From a bacterium (GTDB lineage Bacteria; Pseudomonadota; Alphaproteobacteria; Caulobacterales; Hyphomonadaceae), in assembly GCA_016125045.1 (NCBI GenBank), contig WGML01000007.1, positions 332,956 through 396,955 on the forward strand: a DNA stretch of 64,000 nt. Reading direction: 5' to 3'. This document shows positions 31,080 to 39,218 of the stretch, in pieces. Below the pieces are notes generated by a model, which saw only the letters and a list, made by a program, of their open reading frames with translations, did not search any database and was not told where the DNA came from. Both the position numbers and the translations under genes were made by a program. Numbering within the stretch: the stretch's first letter is position 1; every line of letters starts with the position of its first letter.

Positions 31080-32810
31080 ATGGCCAATCTCAACACGCTC
31101 GCGCGCGAGAAGAACACCTACGACGCCATCGTCGTCGGCAGCGGCATTTCCGGCGGCTGGGCGGCCAAGGAGCTCGCCGAGAAGGGGTTGAAGACCCTCG
31201 TCCTCGAGCGCGGCCGCCAGGTGCGCCATATCGCCGACTATCCCACCGTCAACACGCCCCCCTGGGCCTTCCGCTTCCCCGGCGCGCGCGTGCCCCAGGA
31301 CGAGATCGACAGCCGCTACGCCAAACAGGCCCGCACCGGCTACACGATCACCGACGCCACCAAGCACTTCTACATCCGCGACGACCAGCACCCCTATTCC
31401 GAGACCCGCCGCTTCGACTGGATCCGCAGCTATCAGGTCGGCGGCCGTTCCCTCGTCTGGGGGCGCCAGAGCTATCGCTGGTCCGATCTCGACTTCGAGG
31501 CGAACGCCCGCGAGGGCGTCGCGGTCGACTGGCCGATCCGCTACGCCGATCTCGCACCCTGGTATGACCATGTCGAGGAATTCATCGGCGTCTCCGGTCA
31601 GGCCGAAGGGCTGCCGCACCTGCCCGACGGACGGTTCCAGCCGCCGATGGACATGAACTGCGTCGAGAAGCACATGAAGTCCGCGGTCGAGGGCCGCTTC
31701 CGCGAGCGCCGCGTCACCATCGGGCGGACGGCGCACATCACCCAGCCCACCGAGGCGCAGAAGGCGCTCGGCCGCACCGCCTGCCAGCACCAGAACCAGT
31801 GCAGCCGCGGCTGCGTGTTCGGGGCCTATTTCGCCTCCAACTCCTCAACCCTTCTCGCCGCGAACAACACGGGCAACCTCACCCTCCAGCCGGACGCCGT
31901 GGTCACCAGCATCATCTTCGACCCGGTGAAGAACCGCGCCTCTGGCGTGCGGGTGCGCGACGCCGAGACGGGAGACGAGGTCGAGCTCTACGCCCGCGTC
32001 ATCTTCCTCTGCGCGTCGGCCCTGAACAGCGCCTGGCTGATGATGAATTCGACGAGCAACCGCTTCCCGGATGGGTTCGGCAACGGCTCGGGCCAGCTCG
32101 GCCGCAATGTCATGGACCACCATTTCCTCGTCGGCGCCTCCGCCGATGTCGAAGGTTGGGAGGACCGCTACTACAAGGGCCGCCGTCCCAACGGCTTCTA
32201 CATTCCCCGCTTCCGCAATCTCGGCGACGCGGCCACGAAGAAGGATTTCCTGCGCGGCTACGGCTATCAGGGCGGCGCAAGCCGCCAGGGCTGGCAGCGT
32301 CTCGTCGCCGAACTCGGCTTCGGCAAGGAGATGAAGGACGAACTCATGGATCCGGGCGCCTGGACGATCGGCATGACCGCGTTCGGCGAAATGCTCCCCG
32401 ATCCGTCAAACCGCATCACGCTCAACAAGGATGTGCGCGACATGCACGGCCTGCCCACGCTCACCATCGATGTGGGTCTCGGTGACAACGAGCTGCGCAT
32501 GCGCAAGGACATGCAGTCCGCCGCCGTCGAGATGCTGGAGGCGTCCGGCTTCCGCAATGTCCGCGGCTATGAGCGCTCCTACGGGCCCGGCCTCGGCATC
32601 CATGAGATGGGGACCGCCCGCATGGGCCGCGACCCGAAGACGTCCGTCCTCAACGCCCACAATCAGGTGCATGAATGCCTGAACGTCTATGTCACCGACG
32701 GCGCGGCGATGACCTCGGCGTCCTGCGTGAACCCGTCCCTCACCTACATGGCGCTGACGGCGCGCGCGGCGGATCACGCCGTCTCGGCGCTCAAGCGCGG
32801 CGAACTGTGA
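31080..32810 (+). CDS. GMC family oxidoreductase (sugar 3-dehydrogenase-like)
   Basis: A 576-residue flavoprotein. The FAD loop AIVVGSGISGG lies at about 16-26, the substrate region has QCSRGCVFGAYF, and the C-terminal catalytic pair lies in GIHEMGTARMG (His near 511) and SCVNPSLTYMA (Asn near 550). Members paired with a gluconate 2-dehydrogenase subunit 3-type protein oxidise sugars, often at C3 of glycosides. No signal peptide is visible; export as a complex with the Tat-bearing partner encoded next is likely. The ATG at 31080 follows GGGGGAGG. Confidence 0.93.
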   Translation: MANLNTLAREKNTYDAIVVGSGISGGWAAKELAEKGLKTLVLERGRQVRHIADYPTVNTPPWAFRFPGARVPQDEIDSRYAKQARTGYTITDATKHFYIRDDQHPYSETRRFDWIRSYQVGGRSLVWGRQSYRWSDLDFEANAREGVAVDWPIRYADLAPWYDHVEEFIGVSGQAEGLPHLPDGRFQPPMDMNCVEKHMKSAVEGRFRERRVTIGRTAHITQPTEAQKALGRTACQHQNQCSRGCVFGAYFASNSSTLLAANNTGNLTLQPDAVVTSIIFDPVKNRASGVRVRDAETGDEVELYARVIFLCASALNSAWLMMNSTSNRFPDGFGNGSGQLGRNVMDHHFLVGASADVEGWEDRYYKGRRPNGFYIPRFRNLGDAATKKDFLRGYGYQGGASRQGWQRLVAELGFGKEMKDELMDPGAWTIGMTAFGEMLPDPSNRITLNKDVRDMHGLPTLTIDVGLGDNELRMRKDMQSAAVEMLEASGFRNVRGYERSYGPGLGIHEMGTARMGRDPKTSVLNAHNQVHECLNVYVTDGAAMTSASCVNPSLTYMALTARAADHAVSALKRGEL

Positions 32811-32838
32811 GGCCGCGCACATGAAGGAGACGCACCCC

Positions 32839-33438
32839 ATGACCGAAGACCTCATCCATCGCCGCGCCGTGCTCGGCCGGGCCGCCTCGCTGCTTGGCGG
32901 CGCCTTGTCGATGAGCGCGGTGGCCGGCGTCCTCGCCGGCTGCGCCGCGAGCCCGTCGCCCGTCGCTGACGCCTCGCCCGCCGGCGATCCGGCGACCGCC
33001 CGCAGCGCCGCCATCGCTGTCATTGCGGACCTCATCCTCCCCCGCACCGATACGCCGGGCGCGATTGATGTCGGCGTGCCGGCGTTCATCGAGCGGATGA
33101 TGGCGGACTATTATCGCCCCGAGGAAAGGCGGGCCTTCATGGCCGGCCTCGACCGCGTCGACACGGACGCGCGCGCGACCCTCGGTCGACCCTTCCTCGC
33201 CCTCTCGTCGGGCGAGCAGACCGCGCTTCTCGAACGCTATGACCGGGAAGCCTATGACTGGGCGCGCGCCGGGGGGGAGGGCGCAACGCCCTTCTTCCGC
33301 ACGATGAAGGAGCTGACGACGCTCGGCTATTTCACGTCCGAGACCGGCGCTTCGAAAGTCCTCAAATACGATCCGATCCCAGGCGCCTACGAAGCCTGCA
33401 TCCCCTATGCGGATGTGGGCCGCGCCTGGTCGACCTGA
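32839..33438 (+). CDS. Gluconate 2-dehydrogenase subunit 3 family protein
   Basis: A 199-residue small subunit with a Tat-like N-terminus (HRRAVLGRAASLLGGAL) that ends in a lipobox-like LAGC near residue 37, then the typical VIADLILPRTDTPGAIDVGV region and TLGYFTSETGASKVLKYDPI near the end. It pairs with the upstream GMC subunit, which lacks its own signal. The ATG at 32839 is supported by AAGGAG nine bases upstream; the ATG at 32821 contains that site and is rejected. Its last codons are duplicated 1.37 kb downstream. Confidence 0.9.
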   Translation: MTEDLIHRRAVLGRAASLLGGALSMSAVAGVLAGCAASPSPVADASPAGDPATARSAAIAVIADLILPRTDTPGAIDVGVPAFIERMMADYYRPEERRAFMAGLDRVDTDARATLGRPFLALSSGEQTALLERYDREAYDWARAGGEGATPFFRTMKELTTLGYFTSETGASKVLKYDPIPGAYEACIPYADVGRAWST

Positions 33439-33472
33439 CCGTCACCCACCCGTGCGAGCGAGGGCGCGCTGG
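33423..33472. repeat. Left copy of the junction repeat flanking the HEPN-like island
   Basis: Bases 33423-33447 are identical (25/25) to 34796-34820, and 33441-33472 match 34830-34861 at 29 of 32 positions. The left copy contains the end of the gluconate dehydrogenase subunit 3 gene and, read on the minus strand, a QRALARTGG-stop remnant of a GST C-terminus. The right copy carries an extra 16 bases in the middle. Confidence 0.85.
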
Positions 33473-33954
33473 GCGGTCCGTGTGGATAGTCGAGGCTGCT
33501 GAACCTTTTCTCGGCAAGAGTGCCCAGCGGAATTGCGTCGCCGCGTGTCAAGTCTGGTGCGAAGCCGACTAAATTTTGAATGAGCGCCGTGTAACTGGGC
33601 GCCGCGGAGGGCCAACACAAAGGGTCAATCACCGACTTTGAGTCTCGCCAATGCAGGAGGACCAAGTTTGGGCACAGTGACGACGAGAGGGCGACGCTCG
33701 CAATTATGATAGCCACAGACTGGGGTAGAGTGCGGCGACCGCCGATAGGACTTCAAGCCCGGCATGATCTAGATCGCGATGAAAGCGAAATTGCCTAATC
33801 AATCGAACTCTTGAGGTTTGACGGGTTCGAGCCCAACTTTTTCTCGTGGTGCTCGTCGGTCACGAGCGGGGTTTTCTGCCTCACTTGAGGCCTCCATTGC
33901 GGAACACTACCTTATCAATGGCTCTGCGCAGGTCTGTATTGCGAGGACTTCATC
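33448..33954. other. AT-richer insert, left part, without a confident gene
   Basis: About 500 bases of clearly lower GC than the neighbourhood. A minus-strand frame (GTG at 33716, stop at 33405) encodes a protein-like stretch (PNLVLLHWRDSKSVIDPL, later LGTLAEKRFSSLDYPHG), but it runs through the flanking repeat and into the neighbouring gene in antisense, so it is probably a truncated or spurious frame. A 72-residue plus-strand frame (33818-34036) overlaps the next gene and is not supported. Confidence 0.4.
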
Positions 33955-34599
33955 ATGGGATCTCTCTACGGCGCCCCTCCACCTGGGCTACGCTCCGGTC
34001 GTGGTGCAAGCGAAAATGAACGACTGCGAACATTAGAATCTTGTCTGAGTTCGATGTGCAGAGAAGTAGATGATTTTTGTTCTGCGGTTGCTCTACTTAA
34101 GGAAGTTCAGTCGTTAAGGAAGCCTGATCAGCGTTCTGCCAATATCGTTAGGCGATGGGCCTTCATCGCGGCGCGCGATGCAACGATTAGAGTTTCGGAA
34201 TTCGAGGACGCTCTTCGCGGCGCGCTTGGCGCTCTTGGCCAGCTTGCTAAAGACGAGATCGTTGACGTAGATCCTTCTCCAATTCAACTGTTACAGCGCT
34301 ACTTCCCGGACAGAAAAAGAGCCCGGAACAGTGCCGCGCATCGCGTCCGGAAGACCAAGAACCCAAAACAAGTTAATGCACACACGTTCACAGGGACATT
34401 CGAGACGAGCTCGTTCGTTTTTGAAAATTCGTCGGGTATCCTGGGGGAAGGGTTGTTTGAAGACGTTTATACAACTACTTGGGAAGGGCGAATGGTCACT
34501 TGCCCCGTCACTTGGGCCTCCGCCCACAGGTTGGAAGACATCAAGGTGGCGTTTTTTAAAATGATTCCACAATCGATCCTAATGCCTCGAGTTGACTGA
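33955..34599 (+). CDS. HEPN-like hypothetical protein in an AT-rich insert
   Basis: A 214-residue, mostly helical protein. RRWAFIAARDATIRVSEFED (about 62-81) and the RARNSAAHRVRK segment (about 122-133) contain an R-N-x3-H motif like that of HEPN ribonucleases and HEPN-related proteins; the C-terminal TTTWEGRMVTCPVTW looks like the beta hairpin seen in similar hypothetical proteins. No partner toxin-antitoxin gene is complete beside it. Codon usage is less GC-biased than in the neighbours, suggesting recent transfer. The ATG at 33955 follows GAGG; a start at 34054 is possible. The HEPN call rests on the motif alone. Confidence 0.6.
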   Translation: MGSLYGAPPPGLRSGRGASENERLRTLESCLSSMCREVDDFCSAVALLKEVQSLRKPDQRSANIVRRWAFIAARDATIRVSEFEDALRGALGALGQLAKDEIVDVDPSPIQLLQRYFPDRKRARNSAAHRVRKTKNPKQVNAHTFTGTFETSSFVFENSSGILGEGLFEDVYTTTWEGRMVTCPVTWASAHRLEDIKVAFFKMIPQSILMPRVD

Positions 34600-34631
34600 C
34601 TCCGTTGTCAAGGGTGAGTTCAACGTAGAGT

Positions 34632-34772
34632 CTAGGCGGCCGGGTCGCCGCGATTCTCATCGACCACCGCTCCCTCTCGCAGGAACCCTAGGATGTCATC
34701 CAGCGCTCCGCGCTCCTCTGGACTGTCACAATTGGTGACACCTTTCAAAACGGCAATTGAGGTGATGTGCAA
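34632..34772 (-). pseudogene. Possible C-terminal gene fragment at the right end of the insert
   Basis: A minus-strand frame from TTG 34772 to TAG 34632 encodes about 46 residues with a convincing protein character (HITSIAVLKGVTNCDSPEER, then LDDILGFLREGAVVDE). It has no ATG, and an in-frame stop lies just upstream, close to the repeat at 34796. It may be the 3' end of a gene cut off at the insert boundary, or a very small gene. The family was not recognised. Confidence 0.35.
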
Positions 34773-34795
34773 AGCTTAGTTGGCGGCGCGGCGCA

Positions 34796-34861
34796 CGCCT
34801 GGTCGACCTGACCGTCACCCGCGCCAGTCGTCACCCACCCGTGCGCGCGAAGGCCCGCTGG
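34796..34861. repeat. Right copy of the junction repeat flanking the HEPN-like island
   Basis: Partner of 33423-33472. It repeats the last codons of the gluconate dehydrogenase subunit 3 gene (CGCCTGGTCGACCTGACC) and continues into the real 3' end of the GST gene. An internal direct repeat, CGTCACCC-GCGCCAGT-CGTCACCC (34813-34836), accounts for the 16 extra bases relative to the left copy. Confidence 0.85.
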
Positions 34862-35448
34862 AACGCCGGGCGCGCGAGGTTCCGGTCGAGATACGCCCCA
34901 AGCGTTGGATGGCCGTCGAGCTCATTCAGCCGCCGCGCCATGCTCAGAATATAGGTGAGGCCGACATCGGGCGCCTGGAAGCGGTCGCCGAGGATGAACG
35001 GCCGGTCGCCAAGCTGGTCCCGGATATAGCCAAGCTGCAGCGCGACCTCGCCGCTCGCGAACGCGCTGATCACCGGCGGGTGCGGCTGTTGCTCCCGGCT
35101 CAGCAGCAGCTTGAACAGGAAGGGCGCGAACGCGGACGCTTCCGAATAGGCGAGCCACTGGTTCCAGACCGCCCGCGCCTTCACATCGCTCCTCGGCGGG
35201 GCGAGCGTGTTCTCGGCGTCGAACAGGTCGATGAGATAGGTCGCGATCGCCCCGGACTCCGCGAGCGTCATGCCGTCGTGCTCGATCACCGGCGACTTGC
35301 CGAGCGGGTGGGCGCCCTTCAACTCGGGCGGCGCACGGCCCATTTCGTTGCGGACATAGATTTTCGCCTCGTACTCAAGCCCCAGCTCCTCGATCAGCCA
35401 GGCGGTGAACACCGAACGGCCGATGCGCAGATGGTGGAGGATGATCAT
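34831..35448 (-). CDS. Glutathione S-transferase family protein
   Basis: A 205-residue GST: thioredoxin-fold domain with the cis-proline loop GKSPVIEHDG followed by LAESGAIATYL (about residues 50-72), and a helical C-terminal domain with a GDRFQAPDVGLTYIL segment carrying the N-capping Asp. The substrate is unknown. It converges on the insert; its last 10 codons lie in the right junction repeat. It is downstream of the DUF1080 gene on the same strand (79-base gap). Confidence 0.9.
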   Translation of the reverse strand: MIILHHLRIGRSVFTAWLIEELGLEYEAKIYVRNEMGRAPPELKGAHPLGKSPVIEHDGMTLAESGAIATYLIDLFDAENTLAPPRSDVKARAVWNQWLAYSEASAFAPFLFKLLLSREQQPHPPVISAFASGEVALQLGYIRDQLGDRPFILGDRFQAPDVGLTYILSMARRLNELDGHPTLGAYLDRNLARPAFQRAFARTGG

Positions 35449-35527
35449 GGGGCGGTCTCCTTGGGTCTTCGATGCAGCCGGGAAACCCTAGCGGCGCTTG
35501 AGCGTCCGCGTCGAGAGACAACCCCCC

Positions 35528-36367
35528 CTACTTCAACTCCATGATCTCGATGTTGCGAAACTCGATCGGCGGGCCCTCGCTCTGCAGCGCGATGTAGCCA
35601 CCCGTCAGCTTCAGCTCGCCGCCCGCCGCCGCGATCAGCTTCGTGGCGTCGCCCAGGCTGTCGGGCTTCGGATCGTATTGCGGGTCCGAATAGGTGAGCA
35701 CGTCGACGCCGTTCTGGCGGTGGGTCACGACGCCCTCCGGGCTCACCTCCAGCTCGAAGCGGACCCATTCCCCGTTCGGCGGCGGGGCGACCTTGGCGTT
35801 GGTGCAGTGCTGCGTGATCAGTTGTCCGTTCATCACGATGTTGGTGCCCGGCGTGCAGACATTGCCGTTGAACCGGACCTGTCCCTCGTCCGGCCCGAGG
35901 AGCTGCGCCTCGATCGAGACCGGAAACGCCTGTTCGACGCCCATCGACTGGGCGCTCTCGGAATGAAACATCACGCCGGAATTCGCGCGCGCCCAGTTCG
36001 GTGTATCCTCAAGCGGCGGCGCGTAGAAGCGATAGTCCAGCCGAAGGCGGAAGGCGGAAAAGGGGGTTTTGTAGAAGATATGCCCGAACCGGTTGTCGAA
36101 GGTCGGATAGTCCGCATAGGACACCCGCATCACGCCATCCGCCGCAACAAAGGTGTTCAAGAAGTTATCCCCGGCGGGGCGGCCGCGAATCTTTGGCGTC
36201 CATCCGTCGAGCGTGCGTCCGTCGAACAGCGAGACCCAGCCGGACTCCCTGTTGTTTCCGGGAGTTGGCGCGTTTTCCCGATGAATCGCGCAGCTGCCGA
36301 GCAGCAGTCCGCTCACCGCTGAAAGCAAGAAGCCGCGGGCGACGGCGCCCGGATTCGCATGGTCCAT
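35528..36367 (-). CDS. DUF1080 lipoprotein (3-keto-disaccharide hydrolase family)
   Basis: A 279-residue lipoprotein: signal peptide ending in LLLGSC (Cys near 26), then WVSLFDGRTLDGWTPKIRG, the opening of the DUF1080/3-keto-disaccharide hydrolase jelly-roll, and VSIEAQLLGPDEGQVRFNGN and GGYIALQSEGPPIEFRNIEI near the middle and end. DUF1080 enzymes cleave glycosides after C3 oxidation. Context with a GMC sugar oxidase, an MFS carrier and a sugar epimerase supports that role. It is divergent from the MFS gene across about 200 bases. Confidence 0.9.
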   Translation of the reverse strand: MDHANPGAVARGFLLSAVSGLLLGSCAIHRENAPTPGNNRESGWVSLFDGRTLDGWTPKIRGRPAGDNFLNTFVAADGVMRVSYADYPTFDNRFGHIFYKTPFSAFRLRLDYRFYAPPLEDTPNWARANSGVMFHSESAQSMGVEQAFPVSIEAQLLGPDEGQVRFNGNVCTPGTNIVMNGQLITQHCTNAKVAPPPNGEWVRFELEVSPEGVVTHRQNGVDVLTYSDPQYDPKPDSLGDATKLIAAAGGELKLTGGYIALQSEGPPIEFRNIEIMELK

Positions 36368-36570
36368 CGGACCCTCCCCTCAAACATCGCCCCAACCCCG
36401 TCGAAACCCGCTCTCAACCTGCGTCGCCGACGATGGACTCCGATCGAATTGGAGGGCTAGATCGCTTCGAAGTAAACACCCGCCGGGCGGTCAGCGAAAA
36501 TTGACGGGCGCCGCCGGTGGGGAAGACAGGCAAAGTCGCGGTACAGCGGCGCTGGGAAGGAAGCATCGCC

Positions 36571-38130
36571 ATGGTTGCGGCTGCGTCGAGTTCACGTTCG
36601 AGCCTGTTCATCACGTCATTCGCAGCGATTGTTGCAACATCGTTCTGCTTTATTCTGCGATCTATGGTGATCGGTGACTGGGGAGATGAATTTGCTCTCT
36701 CCGAAACCCAGAAAGGTGAACTTCTGGGCGCTGGCCTCTGGCCCTTCGCGATCACGATCGTCCTGTTCAGCCTGTTGATCGACCGCATTGGATTCGAGCT
36801 CACCTTCTGGTTTGCCTGCGCCTGTCATGTGTCAGGATTGGTGATACTTCTCACAGCTCAAGGATATTGGCCGCTTTACATCGGCACCTTTATCATGGCG
36901 CTCGGTAACGGGGCCGTGGAAGCCGCCGCCAACCCGCTCGTGGCGACCGTTTATTCCGAAGACAAGCCCAAATGGCTGAACCGGCTCCATGCCGCTTGGC
37001 CTTTGGGCTTGATTCTAGGGGGAGTTTTGGCCATCGCGCTCGGCTCGGGCGTGGATTGGCGCATCAAGGTTGCGCTCATGGCGGCGCCGATCGCGGTCTA
37101 TGCGTTCCTGCTGCTCGCCCGGAAGTTCCCGGTGTCTGAGCGTGTCGCTTCCGGCGTCTCCTACAAGGAGATGCTGGCGGAGGCTGGCGCGATGAGCGCG
37201 CTTGTCATCATCGCGCTCATGATGCTGGAGGTCGGCCGAGTCGCCGGACTTGGCCTTCCCGTTGTTCTTGCGGTGATTTTTGTCCTCACCGCGGCCTATG
37301 CCTGGGTCTCGAGGTCCGCCGGGCGACCGCTCTACATCATCTTCGTGCTCTTGATGATCCCGCTTGCGATCACCGAATTGTCGACCGACAGCTGGATCAC
37401 AGAGCTGATGGAGCCGGAGATGTCGGCGATCGGCCTCCAGGCGGGCTGGGTGCTCGTCTACACCTCCGCGATCATGTTCGTCATGCGCATGTTCGCAGGC
37501 CCCGTTCTGCACCGCCTGAAGCCGCTCGGCGTTCTGGCGATGGCGTCTGGGGTCGCGGCGGCGGGCATCTTCCTGCTGTCCGGCGCGACGGGGCTCGCGC
37601 TCCTCGCTGCGGCGACGCTTTACGGCATAGGCAAGAGCTTCTTCTGGGGCACCAGCCTTGCGATCGCCTCCGAACAGTTCCCCAAGGGCGGCGCGGTGAC
37701 GCTCAACGTGATGGCCGGCGCGGGCATGCTGGCGGCCGGCATCGTCGGAACGGTGATGCTCGGCTCCCTGCAGGACGCCGCGATCGCGCGCGGCCTCAAC
37801 GCGCACGATTCATCGGTCGGCGCCTCCATGAGCTCGACTTATCTGGTGGAGCGTCAGGGCCTTCTCGGCTCCTATCAGGCGCTTGATTCATCAGCGGTTT
37901 CCGCGGCTCCCGCGGCGGACCAGGCGCTCATCGGCGAGATCACGCGCAGCGGCAAGAAGGAGGCGCTGCGCGATGTTGCGCTCGTCCCGATCTTCATGAT
38001 GCTCTGCTATCTCGGCCTCATCGCCTTCTTCCGCTCGCGGGGCGGATACAAGCCGGTGGTGCTGGCGGCCCAGCCGCGGGCGAGCGGACCTGGCGTCGAG
38101 GCTTCGGCGCCGGCGTCTCCGGCTCCCTGA
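36571..38130 (+). CDS. MFS transporter, sugar-type
   Basis: A 519-residue carrier with about 12-14 helices. Landmarks are LFSLLIDRIGFELTFWFACA in the loop 2-3 region, ALGNGAVEAAANPLVATVYS (helix 4 region) and SFFWGTSLAIASEQFPKGGA in the C-terminal half, resembling the FucP/NHS-like sugar permeases found beside isomerase/epimerase and oxidoreductase genes. The ATG at 36571 follows GGAAGGAA; a longer frame starting at 36517 lacks a ribosome site. A long loop lies between the last two helices. Confidence 0.9.
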   Translation: MVAAASSSRSSLFITSFAAIVATSFCFILRSMVIGDWGDEFALSETQKGELLGAGLWPFAITIVLFSLLIDRIGFELTFWFACACHVSGLVILLTAQGYWPLYIGTFIMALGNGAVEAAANPLVATVYSEDKPKWLNRLHAAWPLGLILGGVLAIALGSGVDWRIKVALMAAPIAVYAFLLLARKFPVSERVASGVSYKEMLAEAGAMSALVIIALMMLEVGRVAGLGLPVVLAVIFVLTAAYAWVSRSAGRPLYIIFVLLMIPLAITELSTDSWITELMEPEMSAIGLQAGWVLVYTSAIMFVMRMFAGPVLHRLKPLGVLAMASGVAAAGIFLLSGATGLALLAAATLYGIGKSFFWGTSLAIASEQFPKGGAVTLNVMAGAGMLAAGIVGTVMLGSLQDAAIARGLNAHDSSVGASMSSTYLVERQGLLGSYQALDSSAVSAAPAADQALIGEITRSGKKEALRDVALVPIFMMLCYLGLIAFFRSRGGYKPVVLAAQPRASGPGVEASAPASPAP

Positions 38131-38176
38131 AGCAAGACCGGGACATGAGCAGGCAGTCAGAGGGCGGATCACACAC

Positions 38177-39154
38177 ATGGGCGACATTTCAAGGCGCGAC
38201 ATCTCCCGATCCCTCCTCGCGCTCGCCGGGATCGCCCCGTTGAGCAGCTGCGCCACCGCTCAGCCGGCGCCCTTCTTCCGTTCGCGGCAGCTGCCGATCG
38301 GCATCCAGCTCTACACCCTGGCTCCGGACCTCCGGGAAAACCTCGACGGCGTGCTCCAGCGCGTCGCCGAGATCGGCTACGAAACGGTCGAAATCCCGGG
38401 CTATATGGGGCGCACCCCGCAAGAGCTTCGCCGGGCGCTCGACGCCGTTGGGCTCGCCTGTCCGTCGGCGCATGTGGGGCTGCGACCCGGGAGCGAAGCC
38501 GAGCCCGGACTTCTCGGGGATCTTGATCGCCTCGCCGAGCACATGAAGGTGCTCGGCGTCGAATATGTCGTCGCGCCCAGCATCTCTCCGCCCGTTGATC
38601 TCAACATCACCGCGGCGCCCGGCGAGGGTTATGGCTTCATGGGCCGGGTCGCCGCCGCGATGTCGGAGGATCACTGGAAGCGCATCGCCGATATGCTGAA
38701 CCAGGCCGCGATCGGGTTGGGCGGCCACGGGCTCAAGGTCGGCTATCACAACCACAATTTCGAGTTCACGCCGGTTCTTGGTCAACCCCCCGGGGGCACG
38801 ACCGGACTTGACGTGCTGCTGCGCGCCACCGACCCCGCTCTTGTGGTGTTCGAACTGGATGTCGGCTGGGCGGCGGCCGCCGGGGCGGATCCGGTGGCTG
38901 TGCTGCGGTCCTCTCCCGGGCGGTTCAGGCTCATGCATGTAAAGGACATCCTCGCCTCCACCCGGCCCAACTTCGCCCTGAAGATGGACCCGACCGAGGT
39001 CGGATCCGGCCGCGTCGACTGGCCGACCCTCATCCCGGAGGCAAATCGTCTTGGCGTCACCGGCTTTTTCGTCGAGCAGGAGCCGCCCTTCACCATGGCG
39101 CGCATCGAGTCCGCGGCGAAGAGCTACGCCTACCTCGCCCAGATCATGGCCTGA
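38177..39154 (+). CDS. Exported sugar phosphate isomerase/epimerase (TIM barrel)
   Basis: A 325-residue xylose-isomerase-like TIM-barrel protein. The N-terminus ISRRDISRSLLALAGIAPL ends in LSSC (Cys near 25) and looks like a Tat signal with a lipobox, so the enzyme probably acts outside the cytoplasm. GIQLYTLAPDLRE, VGYHNHNFEF, FELDVGWAA and EQEPPF carry the usual metal-binding Glu/His/Asp positions. It follows the MFS gene by 46 bases and probably processes the 3-keto-sugar products of this locus. Confidence 0.9.
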   Translation: MGDISRRDISRSLLALAGIAPLSSCATAQPAPFFRSRQLPIGIQLYTLAPDLRENLDGVLQRVAEIGYETVEIPGYMGRTPQELRRALDAVGLACPSAHVGLRPGSEAEPGLLGDLDRLAEHMKVLGVEYVVAPSISPPVDLNITAAPGEGYGFMGRVAAAMSEDHWKRIADMLNQAAIGLGGHGLKVGYHNHNFEFTPVLGQPPGGTTGLDVLLRATDPALVVFELDVGWAAAAGADPVAVLRSSPGRFRLMHVKDILASTRPNFALKMDPTEVGSGRVDWPTLIPEANRLGVTGFFVEQEPPFTMARIESAAKSYAYLAQIMA

Positions 39155-39218
39155 GGGAATCATGGCCTGATCGGCGCACGCCCTGCTGCGTCGTCCGCGA
39201 AGGCGCGGGCGACAGCCT

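Noticed and set aside
30312..31790. 492-residue minus-strand frame opposite zapA and the GMC gene
   Set aside because: No domain character; the plus strand carries DUF4164, ZapA and GMC proteins.
33405..33716. 103-residue minus-strand frame at the left of the insert
   Set aside because: It reads through the junction repeat and into the neighbouring gene's antisense. Some stretches look protein-like, so a fragment is possible, but no gene can be supported.
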